Below are positions 44,997 to 54,270 of a stretch of 64,000 nucleotides of DNA, one piece after another. Source of the stretch: Marinobacter litoralis (GTDB taxonomy: Bacteria > Pseudomonadota > Gammaproteobacteria > Pseudomonadales > Oleiphilaceae). Position 1 is the stretch's first letter. The number at the start of each line of letters is the position of its first letter. The DNA is taken from NCBI RefSeq assembly GCF_003336705.1, contig NZ_QMDL01000003.1, forward strand, positions 310,211 through 374,210. The letters run 5' to 3'. The notes below the pieces were generated by a model, which worked only from the letters and a program-made list of their open reading frames with translations, was not told the DNA's origin and did no database searches. Position numbers and translations under genes: made by a program.

Positions 44997-45086
44997 ATGA
45001 CCATCATGCGTTTCCAACACAGTATTTCCACGATCGCAGGTTGCCCGGTAGGGCAGACCCAGCGTGCCATGGTGAAAGACATCTAA
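44997..45086 (+). CDS. Possible 29-residue leader peptide
   Basis: A short ORF (begins MTIMRFQHSISTIAG, ends MVKDI) lies between a promoter-like sequence and an attenuator-like set of hairpins. The ribosome site is weak. It has no run of one regulatory codon, so a classical amino-acid attenuation reading is not directly supported. It could equally be an untranslated leader. Confidence 0.35.
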   Translation: MTIMRFQHSISTIAGCPVGQTQRAMVKDI

Positions 45087-45122
45087 CGGCTTTCGGTCAA
45101 GTCCCGGGAGCCATTGCAGCGA

Positions 45123-45171
45123 CCGGGGCAGCTTCTCTGCCAAACCCCGGTTGCTTCAGGCTCCGGGGTTT
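45123..45171 (+). promoter_or_regulatory. Attenuator-like competing hairpins
   Basis: CCGGGG (45123-45128), CCCCGG (45145-45150) and CCGGGG (45163-45168) allow two exclusive pairings. The downstream one, AAACCCCGG/CCGGGGTTT, is followed by TTTC-like sequence as in a terminator. The upstream pairing, reinforced by GGCAG/CTGCC, would prevent it. It ends 36 nt before the next gene. Confidence 0.6.
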
Positions 45172-45207
45172 TCTGTTGTTGCAGCAGCAAAAGGCAAGGA
45201 GAAGACA

Positions 45208-45480
45208 ATGAAAAGACAACCAATGAGGCGGGCCGCTAACCAGCCAATCAGCAACCGCAATGCCCCGGTCAAAAGACCAGAGAAGCTGCCGCTACTCGAT
45301 GCCATTTGCAAGAAGCTGAACCAGCGCGTCAATCTGGACGATGAACAGCGCGTGCTGGGGGTGTACGAACGAGGCTGGATTTTTAACGGGGTGTTAAGCA
45401 ACCTTGACGGTGCCGAAGCTCGGTACGTCAGGGCATTGGCAACCCGCTACAATTCATGGATTGCTCGCCAGGTCGCGTAG
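45208..45480 (+). CDS. Small basic protein of unknown function
   Basis: A 90-residue protein with an Arg/Lys/Pro-rich N-terminus (MKRQPMRRAANQPISNRNAP) and a more conserved-looking helical second half (ICKKLNQRVNLDDEQRVLGVYERGWIFNG). No membrane segment or signal peptide. The ribosome site AAGGAGA is strong. I do not recognise the family. The attenuator-like leader upstream suggests regulated expression. Confidence 0.65.
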   Translation: MKRQPMRRAANQPISNRNAPVKRPEKLPLLDAICKKLNQRVNLDDEQRVLGVYERGWIFNGVLSNLDGAEARYVRALATRYNSWIARQVA

Positions 45481-45497
45481 TTTATCGCCAGGCCAGC

Positions 45498-45528
45498 GGC
45501 TGAACCGGTTAATGCGGCCGGTTCAGCC
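45498..45528. terminator. Hairpin between converging small gene and response regulator
   Basis: Perfect 11-bp arms GGCTGAACCGG and CCGGTTCAGCC with a 9-nt loop that contains the response regulator's stop codon. No T run follows on either strand. Confidence 0.5.
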
Positions 45529-45922
45529 CTTCGATCAAGGCCATATCGCCGCCATGGACCATCGCAAAGTTGTTGACCACATCGTGGATCTTTTCCTGCG
45601 AATAAGGCTTAACAACGTATCCGTTTGCGCCAGCGCTGATGGCGCGCTGAATGCTCTCGATCGAGTCATCAGCCGTTACCAGCACAATGTGTTGCTCCTT
45701 CCTCTCCGCTTTAAACGCAGCCATCAACTCATGGCCGTTGCCATCCGGCAAACCCAGGTCCAGCAGTACGATGTGAAACTCGCTGGCATCGAACGCCGCG
45801 CGTGCTGAGGCGGCGTCCGCACATTCTTTCACCTCGGTCGCACCCGCTTTTTGCAACATGCCAACCAATCGTTCACGCATCAACGGTTCGTCTTCAACGA
45901 CCAAAACTCTAAGATCACTCAT
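45509..45922 (-). CDS. Stand-alone response regulator receiver (CheY-like)
   Basis: A 137-residue single receiver domain: acidic pair in VVEDEP, phospho-acceptor Asp in IVLLDLGLPDGNG, Thr in LVTADDS and Lys in YVVKPYSQEKI. No output domain. It is the last gene of the minus-strand operon with the hybrid kinase, whose Hpt domain could donate the phosphate. The start at 45922 has GAGG nine bases upstream. Confidence 0.9.
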   Translation of the reverse strand: MSDLRVLVVEDEPLMRERLVGMLQKAGATEVKECADAASARAAFDASEFHIVLLDLGLPDGNGHELMAAFKAERKEQHIVLVTADDSIESIQRAISAGANGYVVKPYSQEKIHDVVNNFAMVHGGDMALIEGLNRPH

Positions 45923-45953
45923 TTCACAGTACCTCACCTGTTAATCTGTCCAT

Positions 45954-46499
45954 TCAGTGCGCGTCGTTGTCGGTTCGCCTCGGCAAATCCAGCGGGGGAT
46001 GGTCCACCACCCCCCGAGACACAGAGCTGTCTGAATAGACCTGCGACATGTCCCGCTCTGCCGGCTCGCCACGAGTCAGAATGTTGGCGATACTCACGGC
46101 GGTGGAGTAGAGCGAAATGGCAATGATCAATAAAACCGGCTGCACAAAAGCGACAAAACGGGGGATTTCAGCATTACTCATCATGCTCAACAACAATATG
46201 ATGGCCGGCCCCAACACCAAAAACAGCGTCAATGCTATAAAGAATACTATACGCTCTTTATAGCGCCCCAGATCCTGATTAGTAACCAACCCCAATACAA
46301 ACTTCCCCATCGCCAAGCCGGCTAGAATAATGGCGGCAATACTGAGGTCCGGCTGCATTAGGGTTTGGTACAGATTGCCATCCCAAAGCCGCTGCATGGC
46401 AATGATCAAAAACGGAAAAAGCACGAACAGGATGTCAGCGTAGGTACCGTACATCATGCTCAGTGAATGCTGTTCCTGGCGGTGTTGGTTGTGATTCAT
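45954..46499 (-). CDS. Membrane protein of kinase operon, unknown function
   Basis: A 181-residue protein with about four hydrophobic segments (YADILFVLFPFLIIAMQRLW; IAAIILAGLAMGKFVLGLV; IVFFIALTLFLVLGPAIILLL; FVQPVLLIIAISLYSTAVSI) and a charged C-terminal tail. I do not recognise a family. Its ATG overlaps the stop codon of the histidine kinase gene, so it is translationally coupled and probably part of the same signalling system. Confidence 0.75.
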   Translation of the reverse strand: MNHNQHRQEQHSLSMMYGTYADILFVLFPFLIIAMQRLWDGNLYQTLMQPDLSIAAIILAGLAMGKFVLGLVTNQDLGRYKERIVFFIALTLFLVLGPAIILLLSMMSNAEIPRFVAFVQPVLLIIAISLYSTAVSIANILTRGEPAERDMSQVYSDSSVSRGVVDHPPLDLPRRTDNDAH

Positions 46500-49400
46500 A
46501 CATCGGATCCTGTGTTATCACCAAGCCCTTGACCCGTCTCTGCCAAGGCGCGGTTAATCATGTCGTTAAGCTTTTCCAGCCCGGCGTGAATACGCTGCCA
46601 ATCCGGGCCATCACTTCGGATGTGCTGTTCCAGAACCGCCGCCTGCTCTGTCAGCAACGGATAGCCCATGGCACCGGCAGTGCCCTTAATCTGATGGTTC
46701 TCCAACTCCAAACCGGTTAAGTCTCGGTTGGCCAAAGCGTCGTTCATGCGCTTTTGCCGGTCGGCCAGCCCCGCCAGAAATCGCGACGATAAATCGCCGA
46801 TATCTTCATCAACGGCATTGTCTGCATCTCTGCTCAGGTAACGATCCAGCAATGCCTGTAAGTGCGTGTGGTCGATGGGCTTGCGCAGAACACCATCGCA
46901 ACCCGCGCTCAGCAGTGCGTCCGTTTCCGACTGATCACCTCCGGTAAAAGCAATGATCGGGCGCCTGAACCCCGTTTTCCGCAACAACCGAGTAGCTTCG
47001 ACACCATCCATTCCCGGCAAAAACCGATCCATCAGCACCAGATGCACTGTATCGGCCAAGGCCCTGCGTACCGCCTCTTCACCATTGTCCACTAGAACGG
47101 GATCGGCACCGATACGTTTGAGCATGCGCTCAACCAAGCGCCGGTTGTCATCGTTATCTTCCACCACCAGCACCCGCCCGTTATACAAGGTAGGCTCCGG
47201 CTCCGCATTCCGCCCCAAATACTTCACCAAAGTTTGGTAGAACTGCTGTTTATCGATGGGTTTGGCTAAATAACCGCTACACCCAGCCTTCCGATATTCG
47301 GCAATGTCTTCCGTCATCACATTGGCTGTCAGCGCGACAATAGGGGTATTTACCCCGGCTTCCCGCAGTGCCAGCGTCGCGTCGCGACCGTTCATGACCG
47401 GCATCTGGATATCCATCAGGATGAGATCGAAGGCTTCTTTGGTGGCCCGCTCAAACGCCTCGGCACCGTTGTGCACATGTACCAGCTCGGCCCCCGTTCG
47501 TTCGACCAGCAACGATACCAACCGTTGATTCAACTCGTTATCTTCAGCACAAAGGATACGACCACTCAGCATGGGTGCGGTCACCATCGGTATCGCTCGA
47601 CGCCGTTCAATGAATTCAGAAGCGTCCCTTAAGAAATGGCTGTCATGCAACGGGCCCGTGCTAATGGTTGCCTCAAATTCACTGCCTTCACCATAAACGC
47701 TGTCTACCCGAATGCTGCCACCCAACAATTCGGCCAAGCGAAGCGAAATACTCAAGCCTAAACCACTCCCACCGTATTGCCGGGCAATCGCACTACTGCC
47801 TTGGGCAAACGGATCAAACAATCGGTCTATTTGCTCGGGCTTCATGCCGATGCCGGTATCAACAACTCGGGCATGCAACATCTCCCGCTCGCGATCACAT
47901 CGGACAATCAGGGAGATCGAACCCGTTTCCGTAAATTTCAGCGAATTTCCACACAAATTAATGATTATCTGCCGAAATCTCGTAGGATCGGTCTGAATTT
48001 TCTCAGGCAGTGGATAGTCACAAATGATACTGAAATCGAGGCCTTTCTCGTTGGCTTTTGGCTCAAAAAATGCCCGAATCTCTTCCAGCATTTCCGGCAA
48101 GTTCACCGGCACCACATCGACATCAAGTTTGTTGGCATCAATCTTTGAGTGATCCAATATGTCGTTTACCAACTCAAGCAAATGCCGGCCGCTACGTACA
48201 ACGGTTTCTGCGCTGCTGCGCTTTTCGCTCTCGCTCAAATCGGCATCAAGCAGCGTTTCGCCATATCCGATGATCGCCGCCAACGGTGTCCGGATCTCGT
48301 GACTCATGTTTGCCAGGAACTGGCTTTTCGCTTGAGCCGAGTTCCGCGCCAGCTCTTTTTCCAATCGTTCTTGCTCTCGCTCCCGCTCAATCTGCAGTCG
48401 CTGATGGCTTTCGGTGGTATCGATGCAGGTACCCTCCAAATGCATCGGTGTACCTTCTGCGTCATACACGGTATGCAGCGAAATGGTCGCCCAGCGCTCC
48501 TCGCCACCCCGGGTTAGGTATTGGGCTTCCACCCCTTTCACCGTGCCCGTTCGTTTCAACTGATCGACCACCAATCGTCTCAGCAGATCATCCGCAATAC
48601 AGGTTTCCAGTACATCGGGATTGGCCTGTAACAGTTCGTGCCGGCTCCGGTAACCTAACAACTCCGCCATCGCCGGGTTCGCGGTTACAAAACGGCGCTC
48701 CGGAGACATTTGGAACACACCTTCAATCACGTTATCGAACAAGGACTGGTAGCGTTGAAGGTTGGCCAGCGCCTTTTTGTTCCAGGCCAGTGCATCTCCC
48801 TGTACTTGCTTGATTCGGTCTGCCAGCGCAAATGAAAACAGAATAACCTGGACGGTAATCCCGAGCTGAGGCGTATAGCTGGTGAAGGTATTAAGAGGCA
48901 AATAGCCGATGACGGTGAAGCCATAGGTGCCAAAACCCACCAAAGCCGCCGCCCAGGCAAAAAAGTGCGCCCGAGCAGCCGGGTTGTAATACCGCCAGGA
49001 CAGATAGCTCACCACGATCAGCATGCTGCTCAGGACGATTGATGCCACCACAATCCATTCCATGGATACCGAATATGGCATAAACAGCGCCATTACAAAC
49101 GTGGCGACCACAGCATGCATGCTCACCATCAAAACCTTATCGAGGTCTGGCGATCGTTGCCGTGTTTCCAGCAAGGCCCGCGCGAACAACAGCCCGAAAA
49201 ACCAAGTGAAAATAATGTGAAAGTGAAGATATTCCTTGCTCAGTAGCAACGGCCGTACATCGAACAACTGAATTCCGTGCACTTGCTCGGTAGCCGTAAA
49301 CGCCACAGCCGAAACCAGATAGAGTAGGTAATAGATATTACTGGGCTCACGAACCGAAACGGCGACAAACAGGTTGTAAGCAAGAATGGCAAGAATAGCG

Positions 49401-50053
49401 CCGAGCAAAATCCCCCGGATCACCTCATCGACAGCCACTTTGGCAATGTACTCATCACGCGGCCACAGAGTGATGGGTAATCGGAAGGTATTTTTGTTCG
49501 TGACACGTAGAAAAATGGTGGTGGGTGCATCAGGCTGCATGGTCAAACGAAAGGTGGGGTTAGGAACCGCCAAATCCCGGTCTCTCCAATTATCGTAGTA
49601 ACCGGCACGGCGCTCTTCGACCAAGCGACCCTCACGAACCACATACAAGCGGACATCGTCCACCAGCGGCAAAGCCAGCTCCAGCATCCAGTCCGCAGGG
49701 CCCTGCAGGTATTTTGTGCTTAGATCAAGACGCGTCCAATACGCCGACTCCGTGTAACCAAAATTGAGCACGCCTTCGTAGTGTCGATTGAATTGACCAA
49801 GGGGCAGGTTGCGCACTTCCTCGAAGCTCAGGCTTTGATCAGGGTCTTCAAGGTAGGCTAGACAGCCATTCAGATCCCGGATACCTTCGCTGCCATCTCC
49901 CAACGACAAGACGCCATCGCGACAACCAGGCTGTGCAAGGGTTTGAGTAGGGAGAGCAATAACAACCAAAAACAGGCCCATCAGGAGCACCCGGACCCAG
50001 GTATCGCGTAACCGTTGCTGCAAAATGTGATCTCCGAGCGGGCAGCTGTTCAC
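46496..50053 (-). CDS. Hybrid histidine kinase, 7TMR-DISM type, with two receivers and Hpt
   Basis: A 1185-residue membrane sensor. Order: signal peptide; 7TMR-DISMED2 periplasmic domain (about 50-210); seven-helix 7TMR-DISM module (about 215-420); PAS (about 440-560); HisKA with His near 585 (MSHEIRTPLAAIIGYG); HATPase (GGSGLGLSI near 761); receiver 1 (from about 829, ILMDIQMPVMNG); receiver 2 (from about 959, VLMDRFLPGMDG); and Hpt with His near 1118 (ENHQIKGTAGAMGY). The ligand is unknown, possibly a carbohydrate given the DISMED2 fold. The start is uncertain: GTG at 50053, or TTG at 50023, which has GGAG eight bases upstream. Confidence 0.92.
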   Translation of the reverse strand: MNSCPLGDHILQQRLRDTWVRVLLMGLFLVVIALPTQTLAQPGCRDGVLSLGDGSEGIRDLNGCLAYLEDPDQSLSFEEVRNLPLGQFNRHYEGVLNFGYTESAYWTRLDLSTKYLQGPADWMLELALPLVDDVRLYVVREGRLVEERRAGYYDNWRDRDLAVPNPTFRLTMQPDAPTTIFLRVTNKNTFRLPITLWPRDEYIAKVAVDEVIRGILLGAILAILAYNLFVAVSVREPSNIYYLLYLVSAVAFTATEQVHGIQLFDVRPLLLSKEYLHFHIIFTWFFGLLFARALLETRQRSPDLDKVLMVSMHAVVATFVMALFMPYSVSMEWIVVASIVLSSMLIVVSYLSWRYYNPAARAHFFAWAAALVGFGTYGFTVIGYLPLNTFTSYTPQLGITVQVILFSFALADRIKQVQGDALAWNKKALANLQRYQSLFDNVIEGVFQMSPERRFVTANPAMAELLGYRSRHELLQANPDVLETCIADDLLRRLVVDQLKRTGTVKGVEAQYLTRGGEERWATISLHTVYDAEGTPMHLEGTCIDTTESHQRLQIEREREQERLEKELARNSAQAKSQFLANMSHEIRTPLAAIIGYGETLLDADLSESEKRSSAETVVRSGRHLLELVNDILDHSKIDANKLDVDVVPVNLPEMLEEIRAFFEPKANEKGLDFSIICDYPLPEKIQTDPTRFRQIIINLCGNSLKFTETGSISLIVRCDREREMLHARVVDTGIGMKPEQIDRLFDPFAQGSSAIARQYGGSGLGLSISLRLAELLGGSIRVDSVYGEGSEFEATISTGPLHDSHFLRDASEFIERRRAIPMVTAPMLSGRILCAEDNELNQRLVSLLVERTGAELVHVHNGAEAFERATKEAFDLILMDIQMPVMNGRDATLALREAGVNTPIVALTANVMTEDIAEYRKAGCSGYLAKPIDKQQFYQTLVKYLGRNAEPEPTLYNGRVLVVEDNDDNRRLVERMLKRIGADPVLVDNGEEAVRRALADTVHLVLMDRFLPGMDGVEATRLLRKTGFRRPIIAFTGGDQSETDALLSAGCDGVLRKPIDHTHLQALLDRYLSRDADNAVDEDIGDLSSRFLAGLADRQKRMNDALANRDLTGLELENHQIKGTAGAMGYPLLTEQAAVLEQHIRSDGPDWQRIHAGLEKLNDMINRALAETGQGLGDNTGSDV

Positions 50054-50124
50054 TTTATCGTTTATTGTCAGCAGTCATCACTTTAGCTGTTCCCAATGGT
50101 TTTCGCACCCTGAGGTCACTCGAA

Positions 50125-51225
50125 ATGAGATCTGTTTTTCTCTATGCCACGATTTCCATGGCCTTCGCCACAGTCACGGGCTGCGGGTCAGACAGCTCGG
50201 GCTCGTCGGCGCTGAACCCGGCCAGCGATGTGGATCTGACCTTTTCAACGTTTGATCTCACCAACACGCCTCAGGCACCGGAAACACTCGAACACACCCT
50301 GTTCAACGATTACTACTCCGGCATAGAACCCAGCGGCACTGATGCCACCCCGGAAAATCGCGAAACAGCTAAAGACATCCGGCGCCATATCGATAATTTT
50401 ATTGGTGCCACGCCGGCCGAGGATGGCAAAAGTTACACCCGGGTACGGAATCCTCTCGACTTGATGAACCAGGTCATCAGTGTGGGCGAGGTAGACAACT
50501 TTGACGACGGACGCCAGTACATCAGCGACCGTATCGGCCAAAGTACCGCGGGCACTTACAACACTCGCAGTGCTGGTGCCAGCATCCGTTTCACCGATCA
50601 AGCGGCCACAAACACCCAGCAAGCGCTCAACGACCGTGAGTGGCGCTACCAAACGCTCGACTGGCGTTATGTACCGAAAACGGGCAATGAAAGCAGTTTG
50701 GATGAAAAGGTCTACCGCACCATTCAATACATAGCTCGCAGCGTCGATACGGCCCAACAAGATCGGCAGCCAGAATTAGTAAGCCTGCTCGCCGGTGCAC
50801 GCTTCAGTGCGCCGAATTTCAGCGCGTCGGGTTACAACAAACCGGAACTGGCCACGGCTGACTTTGTTAGCCGAAATCACGGGGGGATTGAGTTACGCCA
50901 GGAGTTTATCGGGGAAGAACAGAAAGATACGCTGTTTATCAAAAACAGCAAAGAGCCCGTCATCGACTACCGCCGCCACGGGGTAATCCTTGAGGAAGCC
51001 AACCCCGATTGCCAGCGGGTAGAGCTGAACTATGCCATGAGCAAGGTGCAGATCTACACCTCGAATGACGAACCTTCCAGAATACAGGATCCGGAAGCCA
51101 ATCCGGACGATTACGAAAATTCAGAGGATGTGCCAACCGTTCCCAATCCAGACTACTGTGTCAACCAGAGCGAAGATCAGGCAAAAGTCGTTTGGAATAC
51201 GGTGCCTACGGCTCACCGCCAATAG
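50125..51225 (+). CDS. Lipoprotein of unknown function
   Basis: A 366-residue lipoprotein. The signal ends TVTGC with Cys20 followed by a Ser/Gly-rich linker (GSDSSGSSALN). The mature part is polar, rich in Asp, Asn and Gln, with no domain I recognise. The ATG at 50125 has GAGG nine bases upstream; the longer frame starting at 50065 lacks a signal. It diverges from the hybrid kinase gene, so a shared signal is possible. Confidence 0.75.
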   Translation: MRSVFLYATISMAFATVTGCGSDSSGSSALNPASDVDLTFSTFDLTNTPQAPETLEHTLFNDYYSGIEPSGTDATPENRETAKDIRRHIDNFIGATPAEDGKSYTRVRNPLDLMNQVISVGEVDNFDDGRQYISDRIGQSTAGTYNTRSAGASIRFTDQAATNTQQALNDREWRYQTLDWRYVPKTGNESSLDEKVYRTIQYIARSVDTAQQDRQPELVSLLAGARFSAPNFSASGYNKPELATADFVSRNHGGIELRQEFIGEEQKDTLFIKNSKEPVIDYRRHGVILEEANPDCQRVELNYAMSKVQIYTSNDEPSRIQDPEANPDDYENSEDVPTVPNPDYCVNQSEDQAKVVWNTVPTAHRQ

Positions 51226-51228
51226 GCA

Positions 51229-51456
51229 TTACATGTCCCAATTTTGCAAAAAGCCCCGTTTTCGCTCAATCATCCGCTCATAGGCTGAAATGATTATCTC
51301 GGCGTGCGGAGCCTGGGTCAGCTTCAAGGTTTCGATCCGGCGTTCCAATTTCCGGACTTCATCGCACACTTGCTGCCGCACGTGAGTGCGGACACTGTCG
51401 TAGTGCCCCAGCTCTACGCGAGAGGCATCAGGTATCGGTATATTTGATCGGTTCAT
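51229..51456 (-). CDS. Small hypothetical protein
   Basis: A 75-residue, mainly helical, charged protein (SVRTHVRQQVCDEVRKLERRIETLKL resembles a short coiled coil). No signal or membrane segment. GAGG lies nine bases before the ATG at 51456. It ends three bases from the lipoprotein stop on the other strand. No family is recognised. Confidence 0.6.
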   Translation of the reverse strand: MNRSNIPIPDASRVELGHYDSVRTHVRQQVCDEVRKLERRIETLKLTQAPHAEIIISAYERMIERKRGFLQNWDM

Positions 51457-51538
51457 GCAGCGGCACCTCATCCATTGAGATCATTGGCAATCCTAAACCT
51501 GATTGCCATCTTGCCAAACTGTCAGACAAAAAACAATA

Positions 51539-51558
51539 AAATGAAAAAGGTTTCATTT
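51539..51558 (-). terminator. AT-rich terminator after the serine hydrolase gene
   Basis: Arms AAATGAAA (51539-51546) and TTTCATTT (51551-51558) with a 4-nt loop. On the minus strand a GTTTTTTG run follows shortly after the stem. Confidence 0.5.
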
Positions 51559-52844
51559 TATGCCGGTGTTAGCCGCCTATCTTGCTCCGGCAATATCGGA
51601 AACTGCTTGGTAACAGTGTAGACAAACCGGGCAAGCGATGGGATGTGATGACCCACAATCGGGAACCCGGTATTCAGCAGGCTGACCGAGATATCCCTGG
51701 CGGAATCCGCCCAACACATTTTGTTGATCAGACCGATATGGCCAAACGCATGGCGACTTTGCGGCCCCCAGAGACCAACCGGGTTGCCTCCCAGCATCAT
51801 CCCGGCACTAAAGCGCATGGGCACCAACATGGTACGGTCCAGCTGCATGGAACCGAATTGCTGGATAGCACGGCGGATGGTCATCTCGCTACAAATACGC
51901 TTACCTTGCCACATACCACCGTCCAGCATCATCTGGAAAAAGCGGTTCATTTCCTCAGCCGTGCCACACAGATTACCCGCCGGAATGACCGCTTCCTGAA
52001 AACGCGGATCATTGGTTACCTGCTCAACAGTTTTAATATCGCCACCCAAAGCCCGGTTCACCACCCAAGACACCGGGAAACGGGGCGTTGGTCCGGTGGC
52101 GTAGTTCGATGCCAATTCATGCAGTTGGTCCTGAGCCACACCGTAGGTGAACCATTTCATACCCATGGGTTTGCGCAGATACTTGTCCAGATAATTCTCG
52201 ATGGTGTCGCCGGTGACTTTCTCCAACACCCGCTGAAGCACAAAGCCACCGGTAATCGCGTGGTAGGCCACCTTGGCTCCGTCCACTTCGACCGGCCTGG
52301 CCTCGCACAGCAAACGCCATACTTCGTCTCGGTCCCAAAGAACATCAATGGGGGTGTCTTTCGGAATTGCGGGAATACCGCCCCGGTGCGACAAAATCTG
52401 GTGAACGGTGATGGTGCGCTTGCCGTTCTTCGCAAACTCCGGGCAGTAGTAAGACACAGGGTCCATAAGGTTAATCAGACCTTGCTCCGCCAACATATGG
52501 ATGAGTAATGCGGTCACGGCCTTGGAGGCCGAAAAATAGCAAATGGGGGTTTCCGTACTCATCAGGGTTTTCGGCACATTCGAGTCATCATTGGGACCGT
52601 TGCCGTGAACGTGGCCAATGGCTCGATGCAATACCTGTTCGCCGCGGTACCTCAACGAAAGCTGTATCCCCGGATGAACACCGGTACGGTACAGCGACTC
52701 TACACTCTGCCAAATCGACTCAACCGCACCTTGAGACAAATTAACGCGCTCAGGGTTTTCCCCTGCGCTGTCACGAAAGGTGATGGAGGAAAGGTCCCGG
52801 GGAACCTTGCAGGTGTGTAAAGCACTGCGGGCGAGTGAATGCAT
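51558..52844 (-). CDS. Serine hydrolase, beta-lactamase/EstB family
   Basis: A 428-residue class C beta-lactamase-fold protein. The nucleophile motif SXXK is SASK in CYFSASKAVTALLIHML. The second motif is Tyr in VAYHAITGGFVLQRV, and the third region HXG appears as FGHIGL near the C-terminus. No signal peptide is evident, which favours an intracellular esterase over an antibiotic-resistance enzyme. Substrate unknown. Confidence 0.87.
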   Translation of the reverse strand: MHSLARSALHTCKVPRDLSSITFRDSAGENPERVNLSQGAVESIWQSVESLYRTGVHPGIQLSLRYRGEQVLHRAIGHVHGNGPNDDSNVPKTLMSTETPICYFSASKAVTALLIHMLAEQGLINLMDPVSYYCPEFAKNGKRTITVHQILSHRGGIPAIPKDTPIDVLWDRDEVWRLLCEARPVEVDGAKVAYHAITGGFVLQRVLEKVTGDTIENYLDKYLRKPMGMKWFTYGVAQDQLHELASNYATGPTPRFPVSWVVNRALGGDIKTVEQVTNDPRFQEAVIPAGNLCGTAEEMNRFFQMMLDGGMWQGKRICSEMTIRRAIQQFGSMQLDRTMLVPMRFSAGMMLGGNPVGLWGPQSRHAFGHIGLINKMCWADSARDISVSLLNTGFPIVGHHIPSLARFVYTVTKQFPILPEQDRRLTPA

Positions 52845-52915
52845 AACAAGCGCCTTTATTATCAGAGTGACGGGTTTCGCTTCCTCCGGGAGCTGCTTGT
52901 CCCTGAAGTACGATC

Positions 52916-54139
52916 TTATGTCGCTTCATTATGTATGGGCCGTGCCGGCTGCGCTATGGCTACACAGTCACGACCCTGCATTTTGGCCCGATACATCGCC
53001 TTATCGGCCTCTGCTGACAACTCTTCGACACAGGAACCGTGTATCGGGTACACGGCAATACCAATACTCGCAGTGACAGAAACCTGATCACCCGACGCCA
53101 GAATCACCGGCTTGTCACGCACCGCTTGTCGCAACCTTTCGGCCGTATCCAAAGCTTCGGTTTGCCCCATCTCCGGCAAAACGACAACAAACTCTTCGCC
53201 TCCGAACCGGCCCACCGAATCTACACCACGAACACTGCTATCCAGAATCCGGCTGGCGGTCGATAACACAAGATCACCGGCGGCATGGCCGTATCTGTCA
53301 TTCACTTTTTTAAAATGGTCAAAATCGATCCACAATATCGCTAATGACCGGTGATAACGGTGCGCGCGCTCTAATTCCTCGGCGAGAATACGGCTCAGTT
53401 CGCGACGGTTCAGTAACCCCGTAAGCGGGTCTTTTGTGGCCAACTCTTCCAGCTCTTGCTCCAACGCCTTTTGCCTGGATACGTCCAGCACGATCCCTTC
53501 TAACAATCGGGAGCCTTCGTCATCGGTCAAACCGGTCCCTCGGGCCCAAACCCATAGGTCCCGTCCGTCTTTACGGGTAATCGGAAACTCGATCGAAAAG
53601 AACCCCTGCTGGCGAATCGATTCAGCTACTTCTTGGGCAATCGCGTAACGGCTGTCGTCGCCCATCAGGCCCGATTTGCTGAGTGAGCCTTTTCTCATCA
53701 GCTCTTCGGCGCTGTAACCGGTCAACTCTTCACACCCATCAGAAATAAAAATAAAACTGCCTAACTGATCATTTCTGAAGCGAAAGGCCATACCGGGCAG
53801 ATTGTTCAACAGTACCGTCAACTGGCGCTCATGCTCTCGCATAACCTTACGCTGACGAACCTGTACCATCAGAAGCAACCGGTCTTTACGGAGCTGGCGA
53901 AACATCACGATGAACAATGTAATGCCCGTCACGCCAACGAATAAAAAGCCCTTCCAGGTTTGAACTTCCGACAGAGCGCGGGCATCCTGAACCCAAGCCT
54001 CGGCCAACTGATCCGAGAACCCGATCCAGGCCAGACCCACCAACAGGTACACAAAGGCCGCCCACAGCGCGCGTCGCAGCGGGCTGCGGTTAGCTTGCAG
54101 CGGCGCTGTACCGTTGTCCTCTGGTCGCCCTTGACTCAT
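52916..54139 (-). CDS. Diguanylate cyclase with two helices and PAS domain
   Basis: A 407-residue protein with two N-terminal helices (about 24-43 and 65-85), a short coiled linker, a PAS domain (about 105-225; LNNLPGMAFRFRNDQLGSFIFIS) and a GGDEF domain with active GGEEF and an I-site RGVD five residues before it. It should make c-di-GMP in response to a PAS-bound signal. It is transcribed away from the cytochrome operon at 54271. Confidence 0.92.
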   Translation of the reverse strand: MSQGRPEDNGTAPLQANRSPLRRALWAAFVYLLVGLAWIGFSDQLAEAWVQDARALSEVQTWKGFLFVGVTGITLFIVMFRQLRKDRLLLMVQVRQRKVMREHERQLTVLLNNLPGMAFRFRNDQLGSFIFISDGCEELTGYSAEELMRKGSLSKSGLMGDDSRYAIAQEVAESIRQQGFFSIEFPITRKDGRDLWVWARGTGLTDDEGSRLLEGIVLDVSRQKALEQELEELATKDPLTGLLNRRELSRILAEELERAHRYHRSLAILWIDFDHFKKVNDRYGHAAGDLVLSTASRILDSSVRGVDSVGRFGGEEFVVVLPEMGQTEALDTAERLRQAVRDKPVILASGDQVSVTASIGIAVYPIHGSCVEELSAEADKAMYRAKMQGRDCVAIAQPARPIHNEAT

Positions 54140-54270
54140 GTAAACACCTTGTCTGACACTCCTATGCTCTCTTAAAAAGTAGTCACTGTCGGGTGCAGAG
54201 TCGAGTCTGGCTTGCTTTTAATGTCGAGTTAGTCAAAAATAAACGTGACACTCAATTACGTTTAGACATC

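Noticed and set aside
44937-45143. 68-codon minus-strand open frame in the leader region
   Set aside because: No ribosome site or domain, and it runs antisense to the attenuator arms; more likely chance.
51558-52844. Antibiotic-resistance beta-lactamase
   Set aside because: No signal peptide is apparent and the motif set fits the EstB-like esterase group better than AmpC.
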